From positions 4,086,001 through 4,150,000 of the forward strand of contig NZ_CP109811.1 of the NCBI RefSeq assembly GCF_014856545.2: a stretch of 64,000 bases of DNA. The letters run 5' to 3'. Made by a program: the position numbers and the translations under genes. Positions 45,638-59,307 of this stretch are shown here, piece after piece (within the stretch, counting starts at the first letter, position 1; each line of letters opens with the position of its first letter). Under the pieces are notes generated by a model. The model did no database searches, had not been told where the DNA came from, and saw only the letters and a list, made by a program, of their open reading frames with translations. Source of the DNA: Mesobacillus jeotgali (GTDB lineage: Bacteria > Bacillota > Bacilli > Bacillales > Cytobacillaceae).

Positions 45638-46384
45638 TTATTCTTTCCAATTTAATGACTCTAGAAACTCGTAAACATCTTCGTGCAGCTGATCGCGTTC
45701 TTTATCAAGAGTGATGACATGCCCTGATTCCTCATACCACTTTAACTTTTTATGTTCAGACTCGATGTTATCATGGATGATATTGGCGCTGTCAGGGTCG
45801 ATAATGACGTCATGGCGAGCCTGGACGACAAAAGTCGGTGTATAAATCAGGTCGATGCTTCCTCGGACTTCTTTGATTAGTTCCTGGAGGTCTTTCAAAG
45901 TGTCCATCGATTTCTGTTCAAGTTCCTTTACCTCTGCCTCGATCTGATCCTCAGGCTTGCCTTCCATCCTCTTATATTCACGCGCATACTCAAGCACACC
46001 ACGGTACATTAACTCTTCCGTCTTAAGATGCATTGGTGCGCACATCGGCACGATTCCCTTTAATGGCTTGGTATATCCGAGTTTCAGCGAAAGGACACCG
46101 CCCAGTGACAAACCGGCTACAGCAATCTCCTCATAGCCTTCATTCTTGAGGAACTCGTATCCATCTAGCGCATCCTGCCACCAATCCTCAGGACCAGTAT
46201 GTATCAGTTCTTCAGGCGGGACACCATGCCCTTTAAACACAGGCGCATGGCATGTATACCCTTTTCCTTCTAAAAATCGGCCCATCATCCTGACATCCGC
46301 AGAATTGCCGGTAAATCCATGCAGCAGCAATACCGCTCTTTTTCCAGCTTTAAATGTAAAAGGTCTTGGCACTAACTTTCTCAT
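45638..46384 (-). CDS. est: Carboxylesterase, Est30-like
   Basis: A 248 aa alpha/beta hydrolase that cleaves short-chain carboxylic esters. Oxyanion region LLHGFTGN; nucleophile Ser93 in GLSLGG; acid in ARHDVIID; His in EESGHVI. It matches the esterase found between secG and rnr in Bacilli. GAGGGAGTAGGAAA precedes ATG 46384. Confidence 0.92.
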   Translation of the reverse strand: MRKLVPRPFTFKAGKRAVLLLHGFTGNSADVRMMGRFLEGKGYTCHAPVFKGHGVPPEELIHTGPEDWWQDALDGYEFLKNEGYEEIAVAGLSLGGVLSLKLGYTKPLKGIVPMCAPMHLKTEELMYRGVLEYAREYKRMEGKPEDQIEAEVKELEQKSMDTLKDLQELIKEVRGSIDLIYTPTFVVQARHDVIIDPDSANIIHDNIESEHKKLKWYEESGHVITLDKERDQLHEDVYEFLESLNWKE

Positions 46385-46524
46385 TTTCCTACTCCCTCTA
46401 TCAGATATCTTCCTTAGTTTTAACAAACATGCTTGTAACATTCAATTAAAAGCCTTTATATATGTAAATACCCATATTCAAAAGAAATATGTGAGAATTT
46501 TGCTTATGTAAACACAATAAAACC

Positions 46525-46555
46525 CGGCCTCTATTGAAGCCGGGTCATTGTGTGT
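46525..46555 (-). terminator. Terminator of secG
   Basis: On the minus strand ACCCGGC and GCCGGGT pair and are followed by TTTATT. Confidence 0.8.
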
Positions 46556-46556
46556 A

Positions 46557-46790
46557 TTATAGTTCGAAATAAGTAACGGCAATAGTCAAGACAAAGAATA
46601 GAACAGACAACACGATCGTAACACGGTGCAAGACAAGGTCAAGGCCTCTTGCCTTCTGCTTACCGAACAATTGCTCAGCGCCGCCGGAAATCGCACCGGA
46701 CAGACCAGCACTCTTGCCTGATTGAAGAAGAACAACTCCAATAAGAGCAATGCTGACGATCACTAAAAGAACAACTAACAATGTATGCAT
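46557..46790 (-). CDS. secG: Preprotein translocase subunit SecG
   Basis: A 77 aa membrane protein of the Sec translocon, with two helices (about 3-22 and 55-74) joined by a loop with [19 protein letters not shown], the conserved SecG signature. GGGAGGTACGTC precedes the ATG. Confidence 0.95.
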   Translation of the reverse strand: MHTLLVVLLVIVSIALIGVVLLQSGKSAGLSGAISGGAEQLFGKQKARGLDLVLHRVTIVLSVLFFVLTIAVTYFEL

Positions 46791-46931
46791 GACGTACCTC
46801 CCGATAAAACTGCTAACAGTATTTTAAATTTATCACATTTTCAGGAATGAAACAATACTTGTCTGAATTGTTGAGGATTATTATATCATAATGCCTGATA
46901 GAACAAGGACATCTTCATGAATTCCATCCCC

Positions 46932-47240
46932 TGTTTGTCTATCGGACACTTTCTTCAGTTTCCTGCTTCTATTTGTCTGATAGGAACCCTCTATCGGACA
47001 CTTTTTTCGGTTTCTCGCTTTCGTTTGTCCGATAGGGACCTTCTATCGGACAGTTTCTTCGGTTTCATGCTTCTGTTTGTCCGATAGGGACCTTCTATCG
47101 GACACTTTCTTCAGTTTCATGCTTCCGTTTGTCCGATAGGGACCTTCTATCGGACACTTTCTTCGGTTTCATGCTTCTGTTTGTCCAATAGGAACTCTCC
47201 TCGGACACTTTCTTCGTTTTCCGACTCTTGGTTGGCCGAT
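46932..47240. repeat. Intergenic tandem array, 52-bp period, hairpin-forming
   Basis: The motif CTATCGGACA starts at 46939, 46991, 47043, 47095 and 47147, exactly 52 bases apart, with a diverged sixth copy near 47198. Each junction reads TGTCCGATAG-7 bases-CTATCGGACA, a perfect 10-base inverted repeat. It lies between eno and secG, outside any gene. Confidence 0.92.
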
Positions 47241-47256
47241 AGAAGTTCATGAAAAT

Positions 47257-47295
47257 AAAAAAACACCGGCAGCATCGTCATGCCACCGGTGTCCT
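47257..47295 (-). terminator. Terminator of the glycolytic operon after eno
   Basis: On the minus strand ACACCGGTGGCA and TGCTGCCGGTGT pair around TGACGA, followed by TTTTTTTA. Confidence 0.9.
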
Positions 47296-47342
47296 GGTAT
47301 TACAGGGTTGAATCGCAACAATAGCGATTCTACCTCGTAAAA

Positions 47343-50976
<3,634 letters not shown>

Positions 50977-51039
50977 TCACAGCGTTGTAATGCTTATTAA
51001 AAATTCCCTCTGGATGTTGGGCTTATCACTATGATTGTA

Positions 51040-51286
51040 GGCTCTGTTAATAAAGGCTGTTGATTTTCGTTCCAGGCGCTTCGCTTTCCGCGGGTGGCTC
51101 GGGGAGCCTCCTCGTCGTTTCACTCCTGCGGGGTCTCCCCTGACCCATGCTCCCGCAGGACTTTGAAAGGCTTCCTCGAACCTTCCCACGCACGATGGAA
51201 ATGCGTTAGCATTTTCGGAGGAGTCTTCGCGCCTTCCACTACAATCAACAGGATACTAAAGAACAACATTGGGCTATAACAGAGCC
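51040..51286. mobile_element. MITE-like element between pgk and tpiA
   Basis: About 247 bases bounded by inverted ends GGCTCTGTTA (51040-51049) and TAACAGAGCC (51277-51286). A second pair of inverted segments lies inside (CTGTTGATT and AATCAACAG). The interior, with CCAGGCGCTTCGCTTTCCGC and CTCCTGCGGGGTCTCCCC, belongs to a repeat common in Bacillus genomes. There is no transposase. No target duplication was recognised. It separates two genes of the glycolytic operon. Confidence 0.7.
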
Positions 51287-51371
51287 TTCTTGCAATTGAG
51301 CTATTCGTTAACAATGGTCAGGATCCGCACCCTTACATTGCTGCTGTCATAGCTCCTGCTAAATTCAAAAC

Positions 51372-52556
51372 TTACTTATCGTTCAATGCTACTACTCCAG
51401 GAAGCTGCTTGCCTTCCATGAATTCTAGGGAAGCTCCGCCTCCTGTGGAGATGTGGCTCATTTTTTCAGCTAGGCCAAATTTTTCTACTGCTGCTGCAGA
51501 GTCGCCCCCGCCGATGACTGAGTATGTATCGTTAGCATCGGCTAAAGCTTGTGCAACAGCTTTTGTTCCTTGCGCGAACTTATCGATTTCAAAAACTCCC
51601 ATTGGTCCGTTCCAGATGACCAATTTAGACTTTTGAATGACATCGCGGTAAGTTTCAGCTGTCTTAGGGCCGATATCTAGAGCTTCCCAATCTGCAGGAA
51701 TTTCTTCAATCGCTACGACCTTAGAATTCGCATCAGCAGAAAAATCATCGGCAACGATTGCATCTACAGGCATGTAGAAGTTAACGCCTTTTGCCTTTGC
51801 TTTTTCCATGAAGCTCTTAGCCAATTCAATTTTATCTTCTTCTAAAAGAGATTTTCCGATTTCGTGGCCCTGTGCTTTTACGAATGTATAAGCAAGTCCG
51901 CCGCCGATGATCAGGTTATCTACTTTTTCTAATAGGTTGTCGATTACACCGATCTTATCTTTAACCTTGGCGCCGCCGATGATGGCTGTGAATGGGCGCT
52001 CAGGATTTGATAATGCTTTTCCAAGCACATCAAGTTCTTTTTGCATCAAGAAGCCTGATACAGCAGGAATGTACTTGGCAATGCCTTCTGTTGAAGCATG
52101 CGCGCGGTGTGCAGCTCCGAATGCATCGTTCACATATACATCTGCAAGCTCTGCAAATGCCTTTGCAAGTTCAGGATCATTTTTCTCTTCGCCAGGATAG
52201 AAACGGACATTCTCAAGAAGCAGGACATCGCCTTCGTTCATGCTGTCGATCTCGGATTTTACAGATTCGCCGTATGCTTCATCTGTTTTCTTAACATCCT
52301 TGCCAAGCAGCTCAGATAAACGCTTCGCCACTGGAGTCAAACGCAATTCTTCAACAGCCTGCCCTTTTGGACGGCCAAGGTGGCTTGCAAGAAGGACTTT
52401 AGCTCCCTGTTCAACCAGGTACTGGATCGTTGGAAGTGCTGCACGGATCCTTGTTTCATCCGTTACCTGCCCATCCTTCATCGGCACGTTGAAATCAACG
52501 CGGCAAAAAACTCGTTTTCCTTTTACATCCACATCTTTTACTGTCTTTTTGTTCAA
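51372..52556 (-). CDS. pgk: Phosphoglycerate kinase
   Basis: A 394 aa glycolytic kinase that makes ATP from 1,3-bisphosphoglycerate. [11 protein letters not shown] near residue 19, SHLGRPKG near 58, and the nucleotide loop [13 protein letters not shown] toward the C-terminus. Starts at TTG 52556 behind GGAGGTCTCTAGCC, as no ATG is close. Confidence 0.98.
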   Translation of the reverse strand: MNKKTVKDVDVKGKRVFCRVDFNVPMKDGQVTDETRIRAALPTIQYLVEQGAKVLLASHLGRPKGQAVEELRLTPVAKRLSELLGKDVKKTDEAYGESVKSEIDSMNEGDVLLLENVRFYPGEEKNDPELAKAFAELADVYVNDAFGAAHRAHASTEGIAKYIPAVSGFLMQKELDVLGKALSNPERPFTAIIGGAKVKDKIGVIDNLLEKVDNLIIGGGLAYTFVKAQGHEIGKSLLEEDKIELAKSFMEKAKAKGVNFYMPVDAIVADDFSADANSKVVAIEEIPADWEALDIGPKTAETYRDVIQKSKLVIWNGPMGVFEIDKFAQGTKAVAQALADANDTYSVIGGGDSAAAVEKFGLAEKMSHISTGGGASLEFMEGKQLPGVVALNDK

Positions 52557-52596
52557 GGCTAGAGACCTCCTTTAAAATAGCGCAAATGCGCGATTA

Positions 52597-52635
52597 AGCA
52601 GAAAAAGAGGAGAGGGAATTACCCCGCTCCCCTTT
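52597..52635 (-). terminator. Possible intercistronic terminator between gapA and pgk
   Basis: On the minus strand GGAG-GGG pairs with CCC-CTCC with mismatch, followed by TCTTTTTC. It could reduce readthrough from gapA to pgk, as gapA is usually made in excess. Confidence 0.5.
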
Positions 52636-52684
52636 TCATCCTACTACATTATAGTCAATATTGGATTGGTTATCCAATCTTAGC

Positions 52685-53692
52685 TTACAGACCTTTTTTA
52701 GCGATGAAATCAACTAGGTCAACTACACGGTTAGAGTAACCAGACTCGTTGTCATACCAAGAGATTACTTTTACCATGCTGCCTTCCATAACCATTGTTG
52801 AAAGTGCATCGATTGTAGAAGAGTAAGCATTGCCGTTATAGTCGCTTGATACAAGCGGCTCTTCGCTGTAGCCAAGGATGCCTTTAAGTTCGCCTTCAGA
52901 AGCTTTCTTGAATGCAGCGTTGATTTCTTCAACTGTTACGTCTTTGTCAAGCTCTGCAACAAGGTCAACTAGTGATACGTTAGGAGTTGGAACGCGCATA
53001 GCTCCACCGTTCAATTTACCTTTAAGTTCAGGCAATACTAGAGAAACTGCTTTTGCAGCACCAGTTGTTGTAGGGATGATATTTTCCGCAGCTGCACGTG
53101 CACGACGGTAGTCTTTGTGCGGAAGGTCAAGAATTTGCTGGTCATTTGTGTATGAGTGAACAGTTGTCATCATACCACGCTTGATTCCGAAGTTGTCGTT
53201 CAACACCTTCGCGAAAGGAGCCAAGCAGTTTGTTGTACAAGATGCATTAGAAATTACATGGTGGTTAGCTGCATCGTACTTGTCATCGTTAACACCCATA
53301 ACAATTGTGATATCTTCGTCAGAAGCTGGTGCAGAGATGATAACTTTCTTAGCGCCTGCTTCAAGGTGTTTCGCAGCGTCAGCGCGCTTAGTGAAACGTC
53401 CAGTTGATTCTACAACTACTTCTACGCCAAGGTCGCCCCAGCCAAGTTGTGCAGGATCTCTTTCAGCTAAAACTTTAACCTTCTGTCCTGCAACTACAAG
53501 ATAGTCGCCGTCAACTGTTACTTCTTCGTTCAAAGTTCCGTGAACTGTGTCATATTTTAAAAGGTGAGCAAGCATGTTTGCATCAGTTAAATCGTTAACT
53601 GCTACTACTTCCACGTTAGGGTTCTTCAATGCTGCGCGGAAAACTACGCGTCCAATTCTTCCAAATCCGTTAATACCAACTTTTACTGCCAT
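52685..53692 (-). CDS. gapA: Glyceraldehyde-3-phosphate dehydrogenase, glycolytic
   Basis: A 335 aa NAD-dependent enzyme. GFGRIGR near residue 9, NAD-selecting Asp in AVNDLTD, active-site Cys in SNASCTTNC near 152, and [12 protein letters not shown] near the end. It follows cggR, the repressor of this operon. Residues indicate the glycolytic NAD form, not the gluconeogenic GapB. Confidence 0.98.
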   Translation of the reverse strand: MAVKVGINGFGRIGRVVFRAALKNPNVEVVAVNDLTDANMLAHLLKYDTVHGTLNEEVTVDGDYLVVAGQKVKVLAERDPAQLGWGDLGVEVVVESTGRFTKRADAAKHLEAGAKKVIISAPASDEDITIVMGVNDDKYDAANHHVISNASCTTNCLAPFAKVLNDNFGIKRGMMTTVHSYTNDQQILDLPHKDYRRARAAAENIIPTTTGAAKAVSLVLPELKGKLNGGAMRVPTPNVSLVDLVAELDKDVTVEEINAAFKKASEGELKGILGYSEEPLVSSDYNGNAYSSTIDALSTMVMEGSMVKVISWYDNESGYSNRVVDLVDFIAKKGL

Positions 53693-53741
53693 GTGTATTT
53701 CCTCCTTTGATTCCTATAAAGATGTTGTTTATATTAAGGTG

Positions 53742-54767
53742 TTACCCTTGTAACAATGTTTTAGCGGCGCCCTCATCCGTGATCAGGATCGTTGAGGAAG
53801 GTGCCTGCTTCATATAGGCTCTGATCGCCTTTGCCTTTGATTCTCCGCCGGCAACAGCAATGACATCCCCTACATTTTTGAGATCGTCCATTTGGAGACC
53901 GATCGTCAGCACTTTGTGGACGATTTCCCCGGCTTCGTTGAAATAGTAGCCGAAAGCCTCGCCAACTGCATTTCCATTGAGAATCTTATGTAGATCCTCC
54001 GGGCTGGTATTGCGACGTTCCGCCATTGTAATAGCGTCTCCAATACCATGTAAAACCATGCTTGCTGATTTAACTAAATTCCAAACCTCATAAATCAGCG
54101 GTTCTTTGATGAAGGACTTATATACCTCAGTGCTGACCTGATCGGGTACGTAGAATACCCGGTGCCGCGAATTCGTGTTATCGGCCATGATGGCGCAAAT
54201 TGTGTTTGCCTGATTCTTGACGTCTTCACCAATCCCGCCTCTTGCCGGCACAAACAGCAGGTCCTTCTCGCCGAAGTCGGGTGTCAACATATCCGCAACA
54301 GCCGCCATTGTCGATCCCCCGGTCACAGCAATTATATTTTTGCTTTGAAGAAGATCCTTCATGCAATTGGCTGTAGCGCGCCCCAGCTCACTTTTCACCC
54401 AAGGCGACCGGTCGCTGTCCCCCGGGACAACAATCACTTTCCGGATGCCCATGCGCTCCTGAAGCTGACGCTCTAATGTGTTTATACCCATAATGTCCCG
54501 CATTACTCTTTCAAGACTTTCCAGTATATCTTTTCCCTCTTGAGTCAGTGTCATTCCTTGACCTGACATCAAGATCAGATTCTGGTCCTTCAAAAACTCC
54601 ACCTCAGAACGCAAAACCCGTTCGGTCAAGTTCAGGCTGACTGATAGGTTTCTCCTGCCAACTGGCTGCATCACGTTTATGTACTGGAGGATGAGGTATC
54701 GTTTTTGCATAACTTGCAATAAATCGGGCAATATTCTTTTTTGAATATCAATGAGCGAAAAGTCCAT
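53742..54767 (-). CDS. cggR: Central glycolytic genes regulator CggR
   Basis: A 341 aa SorC/DeoR-type repressor of the gapA operon, inactivated by fructose-1,6-bisphosphate. N-terminal HTH at about 30-75 (VGRRNLSVSLNLTERVLRSEVEFL); C-terminal sugar-binding domain (about 90-340) with TGGSTMAAVAD. It is first in the operon and has its own operator just upstream. Confidence 0.96.
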   Translation of the reverse strand: MDFSLIDIQKRILPDLLQVMQKRYLILQYINVMQPVGRRNLSVSLNLTERVLRSEVEFLKDQNLILMSGQGMTLTQEGKDILESLERVMRDIMGINTLERQLQERMGIRKVIVVPGDSDRSPWVKSELGRATANCMKDLLQSKNIIAVTGGSTMAAVADMLTPDFGEKDLLFVPARGGIGEDVKNQANTICAIMADNTNSRHRVFYVPDQVSTEVYKSFIKEPLIYEVWNLVKSASMVLHGIGDAITMAERRNTSPEDLHKILNGNAVGEAFGYYFNEAGEIVHKVLTIGLQMDDLKNVGDVIAVAGGESKAKAIRAYMKQAPSSTILITDEGAAKTLLQG

Positions 54768-54793
54768 GTTGATATTCTCCTTTTCCAGCGTTG

Positions 54794-54828
54794 GACTCTA
54801 AATGTCCCGCTAAGACATATTATGTCCC
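54794..54828 (-). promoter_or_regulatory. CggR operator
   Basis: On the minus strand two direct repeats GGGACATAATATGTC and GGGACATTTAGAGTC are separated by five bases, matching the known CggR site (GGGAC-N6-TGTC twice). It lies 27 bases before the cggR start. Confidence 0.92.
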
Positions 54829-54838
54829 ACTCGCGGTA

Positions 54839-54884
54839 AAAAAAATCACCCCTGCTACAGACTTCATTCTAACAGGAGTGAAAA
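54839..54884 (-). terminator. Terminator of the glutaredoxin gene
   Basis: On the minus strand CACTCCTG pairs with CAGGGGTG and is followed by ATTTTTTTTACC. It separates the glutaredoxin gene from the cggR promoter. Confidence 0.75.
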
Positions 54885-54890
54885 CCTTAA

Positions 54891-55151
54891 TCAACTTATA
54901 AACTCAAGGTTTTTTCGTGAAAACGCTTCACTTATGAACATTTTGTTAATGATGCCGTATTGGAGCTCTTCACCGTCCAATTCGATCACCGGAATCATGA
55001 TTCCGTACTTTTCGACGAGCTCGTCATCAAGGTCGATATTAATTTCTTCTATTGTAAAATTCCATTGCTGTTGTAAGTCTTCGAGAATCTCCCTGGCGTT
55101 CTCGCACAGATGGCAGCGCGGGCGGGAGTATAGTTTGACTGTTTTTTGCAT
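54891..55151 (-). CDS. Glutaredoxin family protein
   Basis: An 86 aa thioredoxin-fold protein. Redox motif CHLC at residues 13-16 after KLYSRPR; cis-Pro in IMIPVIELDG. It is commonly found between rpoN and cggR in Bacillaceae. Electron donor unknown. AAAAGGAGACAAAC precedes ATG 55151, inside the gap after rpoN. Confidence 0.88.
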   Translation of the reverse strand: MQKTVKLYSRPRCHLCENAREILEDLQQQWNFTIEEINIDLDDELVEKYGIMIPVIELDGEELQYGIINKMFISEAFSRKNLEFIS

Positions 55152-55182
55152 GTTTGTCTCCTTTTCTAACTGATCAGACCTC

Positions 55183-56526
55183 TTAATCAAACCGCTTCCT
55201 TTTTGACGATGATGGTATCCCCAACTGGTCGCGGTATTTTGCGACAGTTCGCCTGGAGACGACCATGCCTTCATTCTCTTCCAACATCTCTACTAGTTTT
55301 TGATCTGATATAGGCTTCTTTTTATCTTCCTCTTTAATATACTGCTCGATTGCCGCTTTTACATTTTGCGAGGAAGCCTGGTCGTTTTCTGTGGTAGCGA
55401 TGGCGCTTGTAAAAAATGATTTCAATTCGTATGTGCCGGCTGGTGTCTGCATGTATTTTTCGCGGACGGTGCGACTTACCGTTGATTCGTGGATTTCGAG
55501 CTCATCGGCTACTTCCCTCATTGTCATTGGCTTCAGGTGTGCAGGACCTTTTAAAAAGAAATCATGCTGTTTTTCGATGATTTTCATCGAGACCTTCAAC
55601 AGCGTTTCCTTCCTTTGTTCAAGGCTGCGCCTGATCCATTGGTAATCCCCCTGCTTTTCCTGGAGGAATTTATTGACTTCAGGATCTCCGTGCGCAGACA
55701 GCTGCCGGAAGTATCCATCGTTAAAAGAAACTTTCGGGATCAATTTATCAAACACACTTACAGAGAGTTCGCTGCCTTCTTGTTTGACCACTACATCGGG
55801 AACGATATAGGCAAGTTTTTCACGCTGAAATGCAGCACCTGGTCTCGGATTGAGCTTTTGTATCTCGTCATGGACTTTCTGGATATCCCTTGTTTCGACC
55901 CCAAGCATCTTCGCCAGTGCCTTCCACTTCTTCTCCGCAAAAAGAAGAAAGTGATCACGGATGATCGTGAGTGCCAGCTCGTTTTCCGGTGTCCGCTTTT
56001 GTCTCATTATTTGCAGCAACAGACACTCCTGCAGATCCTTAGCTGCAATTCCAGCAGGATCGAGTGACTGAAGCTTGAAGAAAGCAGAGTCAACAAGCTC
56101 TTCCTCCACGCTGAACATTTTAATAAGGTTTTCTTTTTCGAGATTCAAGTAACCGTTTTCATCTATGTTTTCAATTAATTCATGTAAAATCAGTTTTTCC
56201 TCAGGACTAGCTTTTAGCAAGTTTAATTGTGATAGCAGATAGTCTTCGAGCGTATCAGTTGCTCCGCCGCCGATCTGCTCAATTAGATTTTTCTGGTCCC
56301 GTTCGAATGTCTTCTTTCTCGTTTTTCGAGTGCTGTCCATACTGGCATCAAAATTCGAGATATTTTTAAAGTCTACTTGCATCAGGGGGTTTTCCATTGA
56401 TTTAGCTTCAAGAAAGGCCGCAAGCTCCTGTGCTGAATATTGCAAGAGCGCGATTGCCTGGGTCAGCTCTTGGGTCATCGCCAATTTTAATGTCTGCTTT
56501 TGCCATAAACCAGCTTTCAAATCCAT
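55183..56526 (-). CDS. rpoN: RNA polymerase sigma-54 factor
   Basis: A 447 aa sigma-54 (SigL) protein needed for enhancer-dependent promoters. Region I is Gln/Leu-rich (GLWQKQTLKLAMTQELTQAI), followed by the core-binding region, an HTH (EVADELEIHESTVSRTVREK) and the RpoN box RRTVAKYRDQL near the end. ATG 56526 has CAGGGGTGATTTGG upstream; the frame extends further without a start signal. Confidence 0.96.
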   Translation of the reverse strand: MDLKAGLWQKQTLKLAMTQELTQAIALLQYSAQELAAFLEAKSMENPLMQVDFKNISNFDASMDSTRKTRKKTFERDQKNLIEQIGGGATDTLEDYLLSQLNLLKASPEEKLILHELIENIDENGYLNLEKENLIKMFSVEEELVDSAFFKLQSLDPAGIAAKDLQECLLLQIMRQKRTPENELALTIIRDHFLLFAEKKWKALAKMLGVETRDIQKVHDEIQKLNPRPGAAFQREKLAYIVPDVVVKQEGSELSVSVFDKLIPKVSFNDGYFRQLSAHGDPEVNKFLQEKQGDYQWIRRSLEQRKETLLKVSMKIIEKQHDFFLKGPAHLKPMTMREVADELEIHESTVSRTVREKYMQTPAGTYELKSFFTSAIATTENDQASSQNVKAAIEQYIKEEDKKKPISDQKLVEMLEENEGMVVSRRTVAKYRDQLGIPSSSKRKRFD

Positions 56527-56662
56527 CCAAATCACCCCTGCACTCATTTTACATGATAAACAGGCATTGGTGTATGGAAAGAATTTGGCATTGGCCGGAA
56601 AAAGACACAGCCAATCCTGAAAAAAGGTAACTGGAAAAATTATTCTCTTAAAGATAGGCGTT

Positions 56663-56756
56663 AATTGCACCGTCAGCGGTTAGAATTGCGCTATCAAACA
56701 TGATAATTGCACCAAACTTGTCCAGAATTGCACCGACATCATAAATAATTGCACCG
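56663..56756. repeat. Intergenic tandem array, 21-bp period
   Basis: AATTGCACC or AATTGCG starts at 56663, 56684, 56705, 56726 and 56747, exactly 21 bases apart; the bases between differ. Located between rpoN and tRNA-Arg, outside any gene. Confidence 0.9.
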
Positions 56757-56784
56757 TGTTCCAAATTCAGGAAAAAAAGAACAT

Positions 56785-56858
56785 AAAAAAGGCTTTCGCA
56801 GAGATCGGACAAAACTTGGACAGTTTTATCGGATTACTCACAAAAGCCATTTGAATTA
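56785..56858 (-). terminator. Possible long terminator hairpin of tRNA-Arg
   Basis: On the minus strand GGCTTTTGTGAG pairs imperfectly with CTCTGCGAAAGCC across about 45 bases and is followed by TTTTTTAT. Confidence 0.55.
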
Positions 56859-56866
56859 CGTATTTA

Positions 56867-56938
56867 CGCCCTCGGCAGGAATCGAACCCACATCTCAAGA
56901 ACCGGAATCTTACGTGCTATCCGTTGCACCACGAGGGC
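56867..56938 (-). tRNA. tRNA-Arg (CCG)
   Basis: Acceptor GCCCTCG / CGAGGGC, D-arm GTGC-AACGGATA-GCAC, anticodon loop TTCCGGT with anticodon CCG, T-loop TTCGATT. It reads CGG arginine codons. CCA is not encoded. Confidence 0.95.
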
Positions 56939-57125
56939 ATGTTTAAAGTTGGCGTTACGCTTACCTATTATAGGGTAAGTTTACTTGCTTTGCAAGGAAG
57001 TTTTTTTGGAAGCTCAGCCATTGCTATTGTTTAAAAAACACAATCTTGGGTAAGATGGATACGGTACAGTAATTTGGAATATACATTAATGTCGAACAGT
57101 TTTTGCTGCTATTGCAAGCGATTCG

Positions 57126-57166
57126 TTTGACCTTTATTGACCATGCGTGTATCATGAAACTACATA
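57126..57166 (+). promoter_or_regulatory. clpP promoter with CtsR operator
   Basis: TTTGACCTTTATTGACC (57126-57142) matches the CtsR heptad repeat. It overlaps -35 TTGACC (57127-57132), which is 17 bases from TATCAT (57150-57155); a second pair TTGACC / TACATA is also possible. clpP would be repressed by CtsR and induced by heat. Confidence 0.85.
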
Positions 57167-57294
57167 GGTGCTCTGGCAAACGAACCAGTTTATGCCAGTC
57201 TGCAATCTGCCTCTTCAAGGGCAGTCATCTGCTTTATAAAGACCCTTTTATAATAGCAGTGAAATGATCTTTACGTTAAAGGAGGAAAACAAAC

Positions 57295-57900
57295 ATGAAC
57301 TTGATTCCTACAGTTATTGAACAAACGAATCGGGGCGAAAGGGCATATGACATTTATTCCCGCCTTTTAAAGGATCGCATCATTATGCTTGGAAGCGGGA
57401 TTGACGACAATGTTGCCAATTCAATCGTTGCCCAGCTGCTTTTCCTGGAAGCTGAAAATCCGGAAAAGGACATCTCCATCTACATCAATAGCCCGGGCGG
57501 CAGCATCACTGCCGGCATGGCAATCTACGATACTATGCAGTTCATTAGGCCAGATGTGCAAACAATCTGTATCGGTATGGCTGCTTCAATGGGTGCGTTC
57601 CTTCTTGCTGCTGGTACAAAAGGCAAGCGTTATGCCCTTCCAAACGCTGAAGTCATGATTCACCAGCCACTGGGCGGTGCTCAGGGACAGGCGACAGAAA
57701 TCGAAATCGCTGCTAAGCGCATTCTTTTCCTCCGTGAAAAGTTGAATACCATCCTTTCTGAGCGCACTGGCCAGCCGCTTGAAGTCATCGCGAAAGATAC
57801 TGACCGTGACAACTTCATGACTGCTGAGCGCGCGAAGGAATATGGTCTTGTTGACCAGATCATCACTCGCAACGTTCTTGAAGAAAAGAAGGATAAATAA
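57295..57900 (+). CDS. clpP: ATP-dependent Clp protease proteolytic subunit
   Basis: A 201 aa serine protease that forms the double-ring chamber fed by ClpX, ClpC or ClpE. The catalytic triad is Ser98 (GMAASMGA), His123 (MIHQP) and Asp172, as in B. subtilis. AAAGGAGG precedes the ATG. Single-gene unit with its own CtsR-controlled promoter. Confidence 0.98.
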   Translation: MNLIPTVIEQTNRGERAYDIYSRLLKDRIIMLGSGIDDNVANSIVAQLLFLEAENPEKDISIYINSPGGSITAGMAIYDTMQFIRPDVQTICIGMAASMGAFLLAAGTKGKRYALPNAEVMIHQPLGGAQGQATEIEIAAKRILFLREKLNTILSERTGQPLEVIAKDTDRDNFMTAERAKEYGLVDQIITRNVLEEKKDK

Positions 57901-57907
57901 TCACAAT

Positions 57908-57943
57908 GAAAAACTCGCCCCTATACGGGAGCGAGTTTTTTGC
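57908..57943. terminator. Bidirectional terminator between clpP and crh
   Basis: AAAACTCGC-CCC pairs with GGG-GCGAGTTTT around TATAC, followed by TTTTG. Confidence 0.9.
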
Positions 57944-57953
57944 TTTCAGAGAA

Positions 57954-58211
57954 TTAGTTTTCTTTCTGGATATATTCAGCCAGCTTTTCCACTGCTTCCT
58001 CTTCATCATTGCCTTCGGCGATCAGGTTAACGGATGCGCCTGCGCTGACAGCAAGACTCATCAATCCCATGATACTCTTCGCATTTACCTTTTTCCCATC
58101 CTTCTCAAGAAAAATATCAGATGAGAATCTGTTGGCTTCCTGCACGAATAATGCTGCAGGGCGAGCCTGTAAACCAGTTTTCAATTTTACTTCCACCTGT
58201 TTTTCCACCAT
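57954..58211 (-). CDS. crh: Catabolite repression HPr-like protein Crh
   Basis: An 85 aa HPr homologue that, phosphorylated on Ser46 by HPr kinase, acts as CcpA corepressor. Position 15 is Gln (TGLQARPAA) instead of the PTS phospho-histidine of HPr, and Ser46 is kept (KSIMG), the defining features of Crh. Last gene of the yvcI-rapZ-yvcK-whiA-crh operon. Confidence 0.97.
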   Translation of the reverse strand: MVEKQVEVKLKTGLQARPAALFVQEANRFSSDIFLEKDGKKVNAKSIMGLMSLAVSAGASVNLIAEGNDEEEAVEKLAEYIQKEN

Positions 58212-58233
58212 TGCATTTTCCTCCTCTAGCCCT

Positions 58234-59181
58234 CTATTTATTTATAATTTGCCCGGCACGCAGTTTATCCGCTATTTCATCGATCTTTCTCAGCCGGTGA
58301 TTGATTCCTGATTTGCTGATTGTTCCCCCACTTACCATCTCGCCCAGCTCTTTAAGGGTGACATCCTGGTAGTCGACTCGGAGCTGAGCGATTTCCCTCA
58401 GTTTATCCGGTAAAATTTGCAGTCCGACGGTCTCCCGTATGTAACGGATATTCTCTACCTGTCTTAGTGCAGCACCAATTGTTTTATTCAAGTTAGCTGT
58501 TTCACAATTCACGAGACGATTAACCGAGTTTCTCATGTCGCGGACAATCCGGATATCCTCGAATCGCAGCAGCGCATTATGGGCGCCAACGATGTTAAGG
58601 AACTCAGTGATTTTTTCCGCTTCCTTTAAATAAGTGATGAAGCCCTTTTTCCGCTCTAGCGTTTTGCTGTTCAGCCCGAATGTATTCATCAGCTCACATA
58701 ATGAATCATTATGTTCCTGGTACATTGAGGCAATTTCCAAATGATAGGAAGATGTCTCTGGATTGTTTACAGAGCCTCCGGCAAGGAAAGCGCCTCTTAA
58801 ATAAGAACGCTTACAACATTTCTTTTTCACTAGTTCAGGCGAAATGTCATGGATTATTTCAAATCCTTCTCCTATAATCTTTAAATCCTCCAGAATTTCC
58901 CTGGCTGATTCCTTAAGGCGGACAATATAAACATTATTCTTTTTCAGCCGCATCTTTTTTCGCACCAGAAGCTCTACCTGAACCTGATAACTTTTCTTGA
59001 TCAAGGTATAGATGCGCCTGGCAATCGCGGCATTTTCCGTCTGTATGTCTACGATGAGTTTGCGATTTGAGAAGGAAAGGGAACCATTCATCCGGATTAA
59101 AGCGGACAGTTCCGCGTCTGCGCAGCAGCCCTTTACGTCAATATTCGTAAGTTCCTTTTTTGTTTCCGAAGCGAACGACAC
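58234..59181 (-). CDS. whiA: DNA-binding protein WhiA
   Basis: A 315 aa protein combining an N-terminal LAGLIDADG homing-endonuclease-like domain (about 20-205) and a C-terminal HTH (about 225-305; [20 protein letters not shown]). It affects cell division and chromosome organisation in Gram-positive bacteria. GTG 59181 is chosen because GGGGGTGAG lies just upstream and gives the family's usual start [11 protein letters not shown]; length then equals B. subtilis WhiA within one residue. Confidence 0.96.
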   Translation of the reverse strand: MSFASETKKELTNIDVKGCCADAELSALIRMNGSLSFSNRKLIVDIQTENAAIARRIYTLIKKSYQVQVELLVRKKMRLKKNNVYIVRLKESAREILEDLKIIGEGFEIIHDISPELVKKKCCKRSYLRGAFLAGGSVNNPETSSYHLEIASMYQEHNDSLCELMNTFGLNSKTLERKKGFITYLKEAEKITEFLNIVGAHNALLRFEDIRIVRDMRNSVNRLVNCETANLNKTIGAALRQVENIRYIRETVGLQILPDKLREIAQLRVDYQDVTLKELGEMVSGGTISKSGINHRLRKIDEIADKLRAGQIINK

Positions 59182-59307
59182 CTTCTCACCCCCCTGGTTA
59201 CACAGCGCTGTCAAAAGCGCAGCAGCTGATTTTTTATTTTTGCTGAGTGGCCGATAATACCCCGATCACCCGTTCCTAAAAGAGAGACAAACGCTTGCAT
59301 CCTATAT

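Noticed and set aside
12957..47240. CRISPR arrays as explanation of the tandem repeats
   Set aside because: Units are continuous and similar throughout, with no unique spacers and no cas genes.
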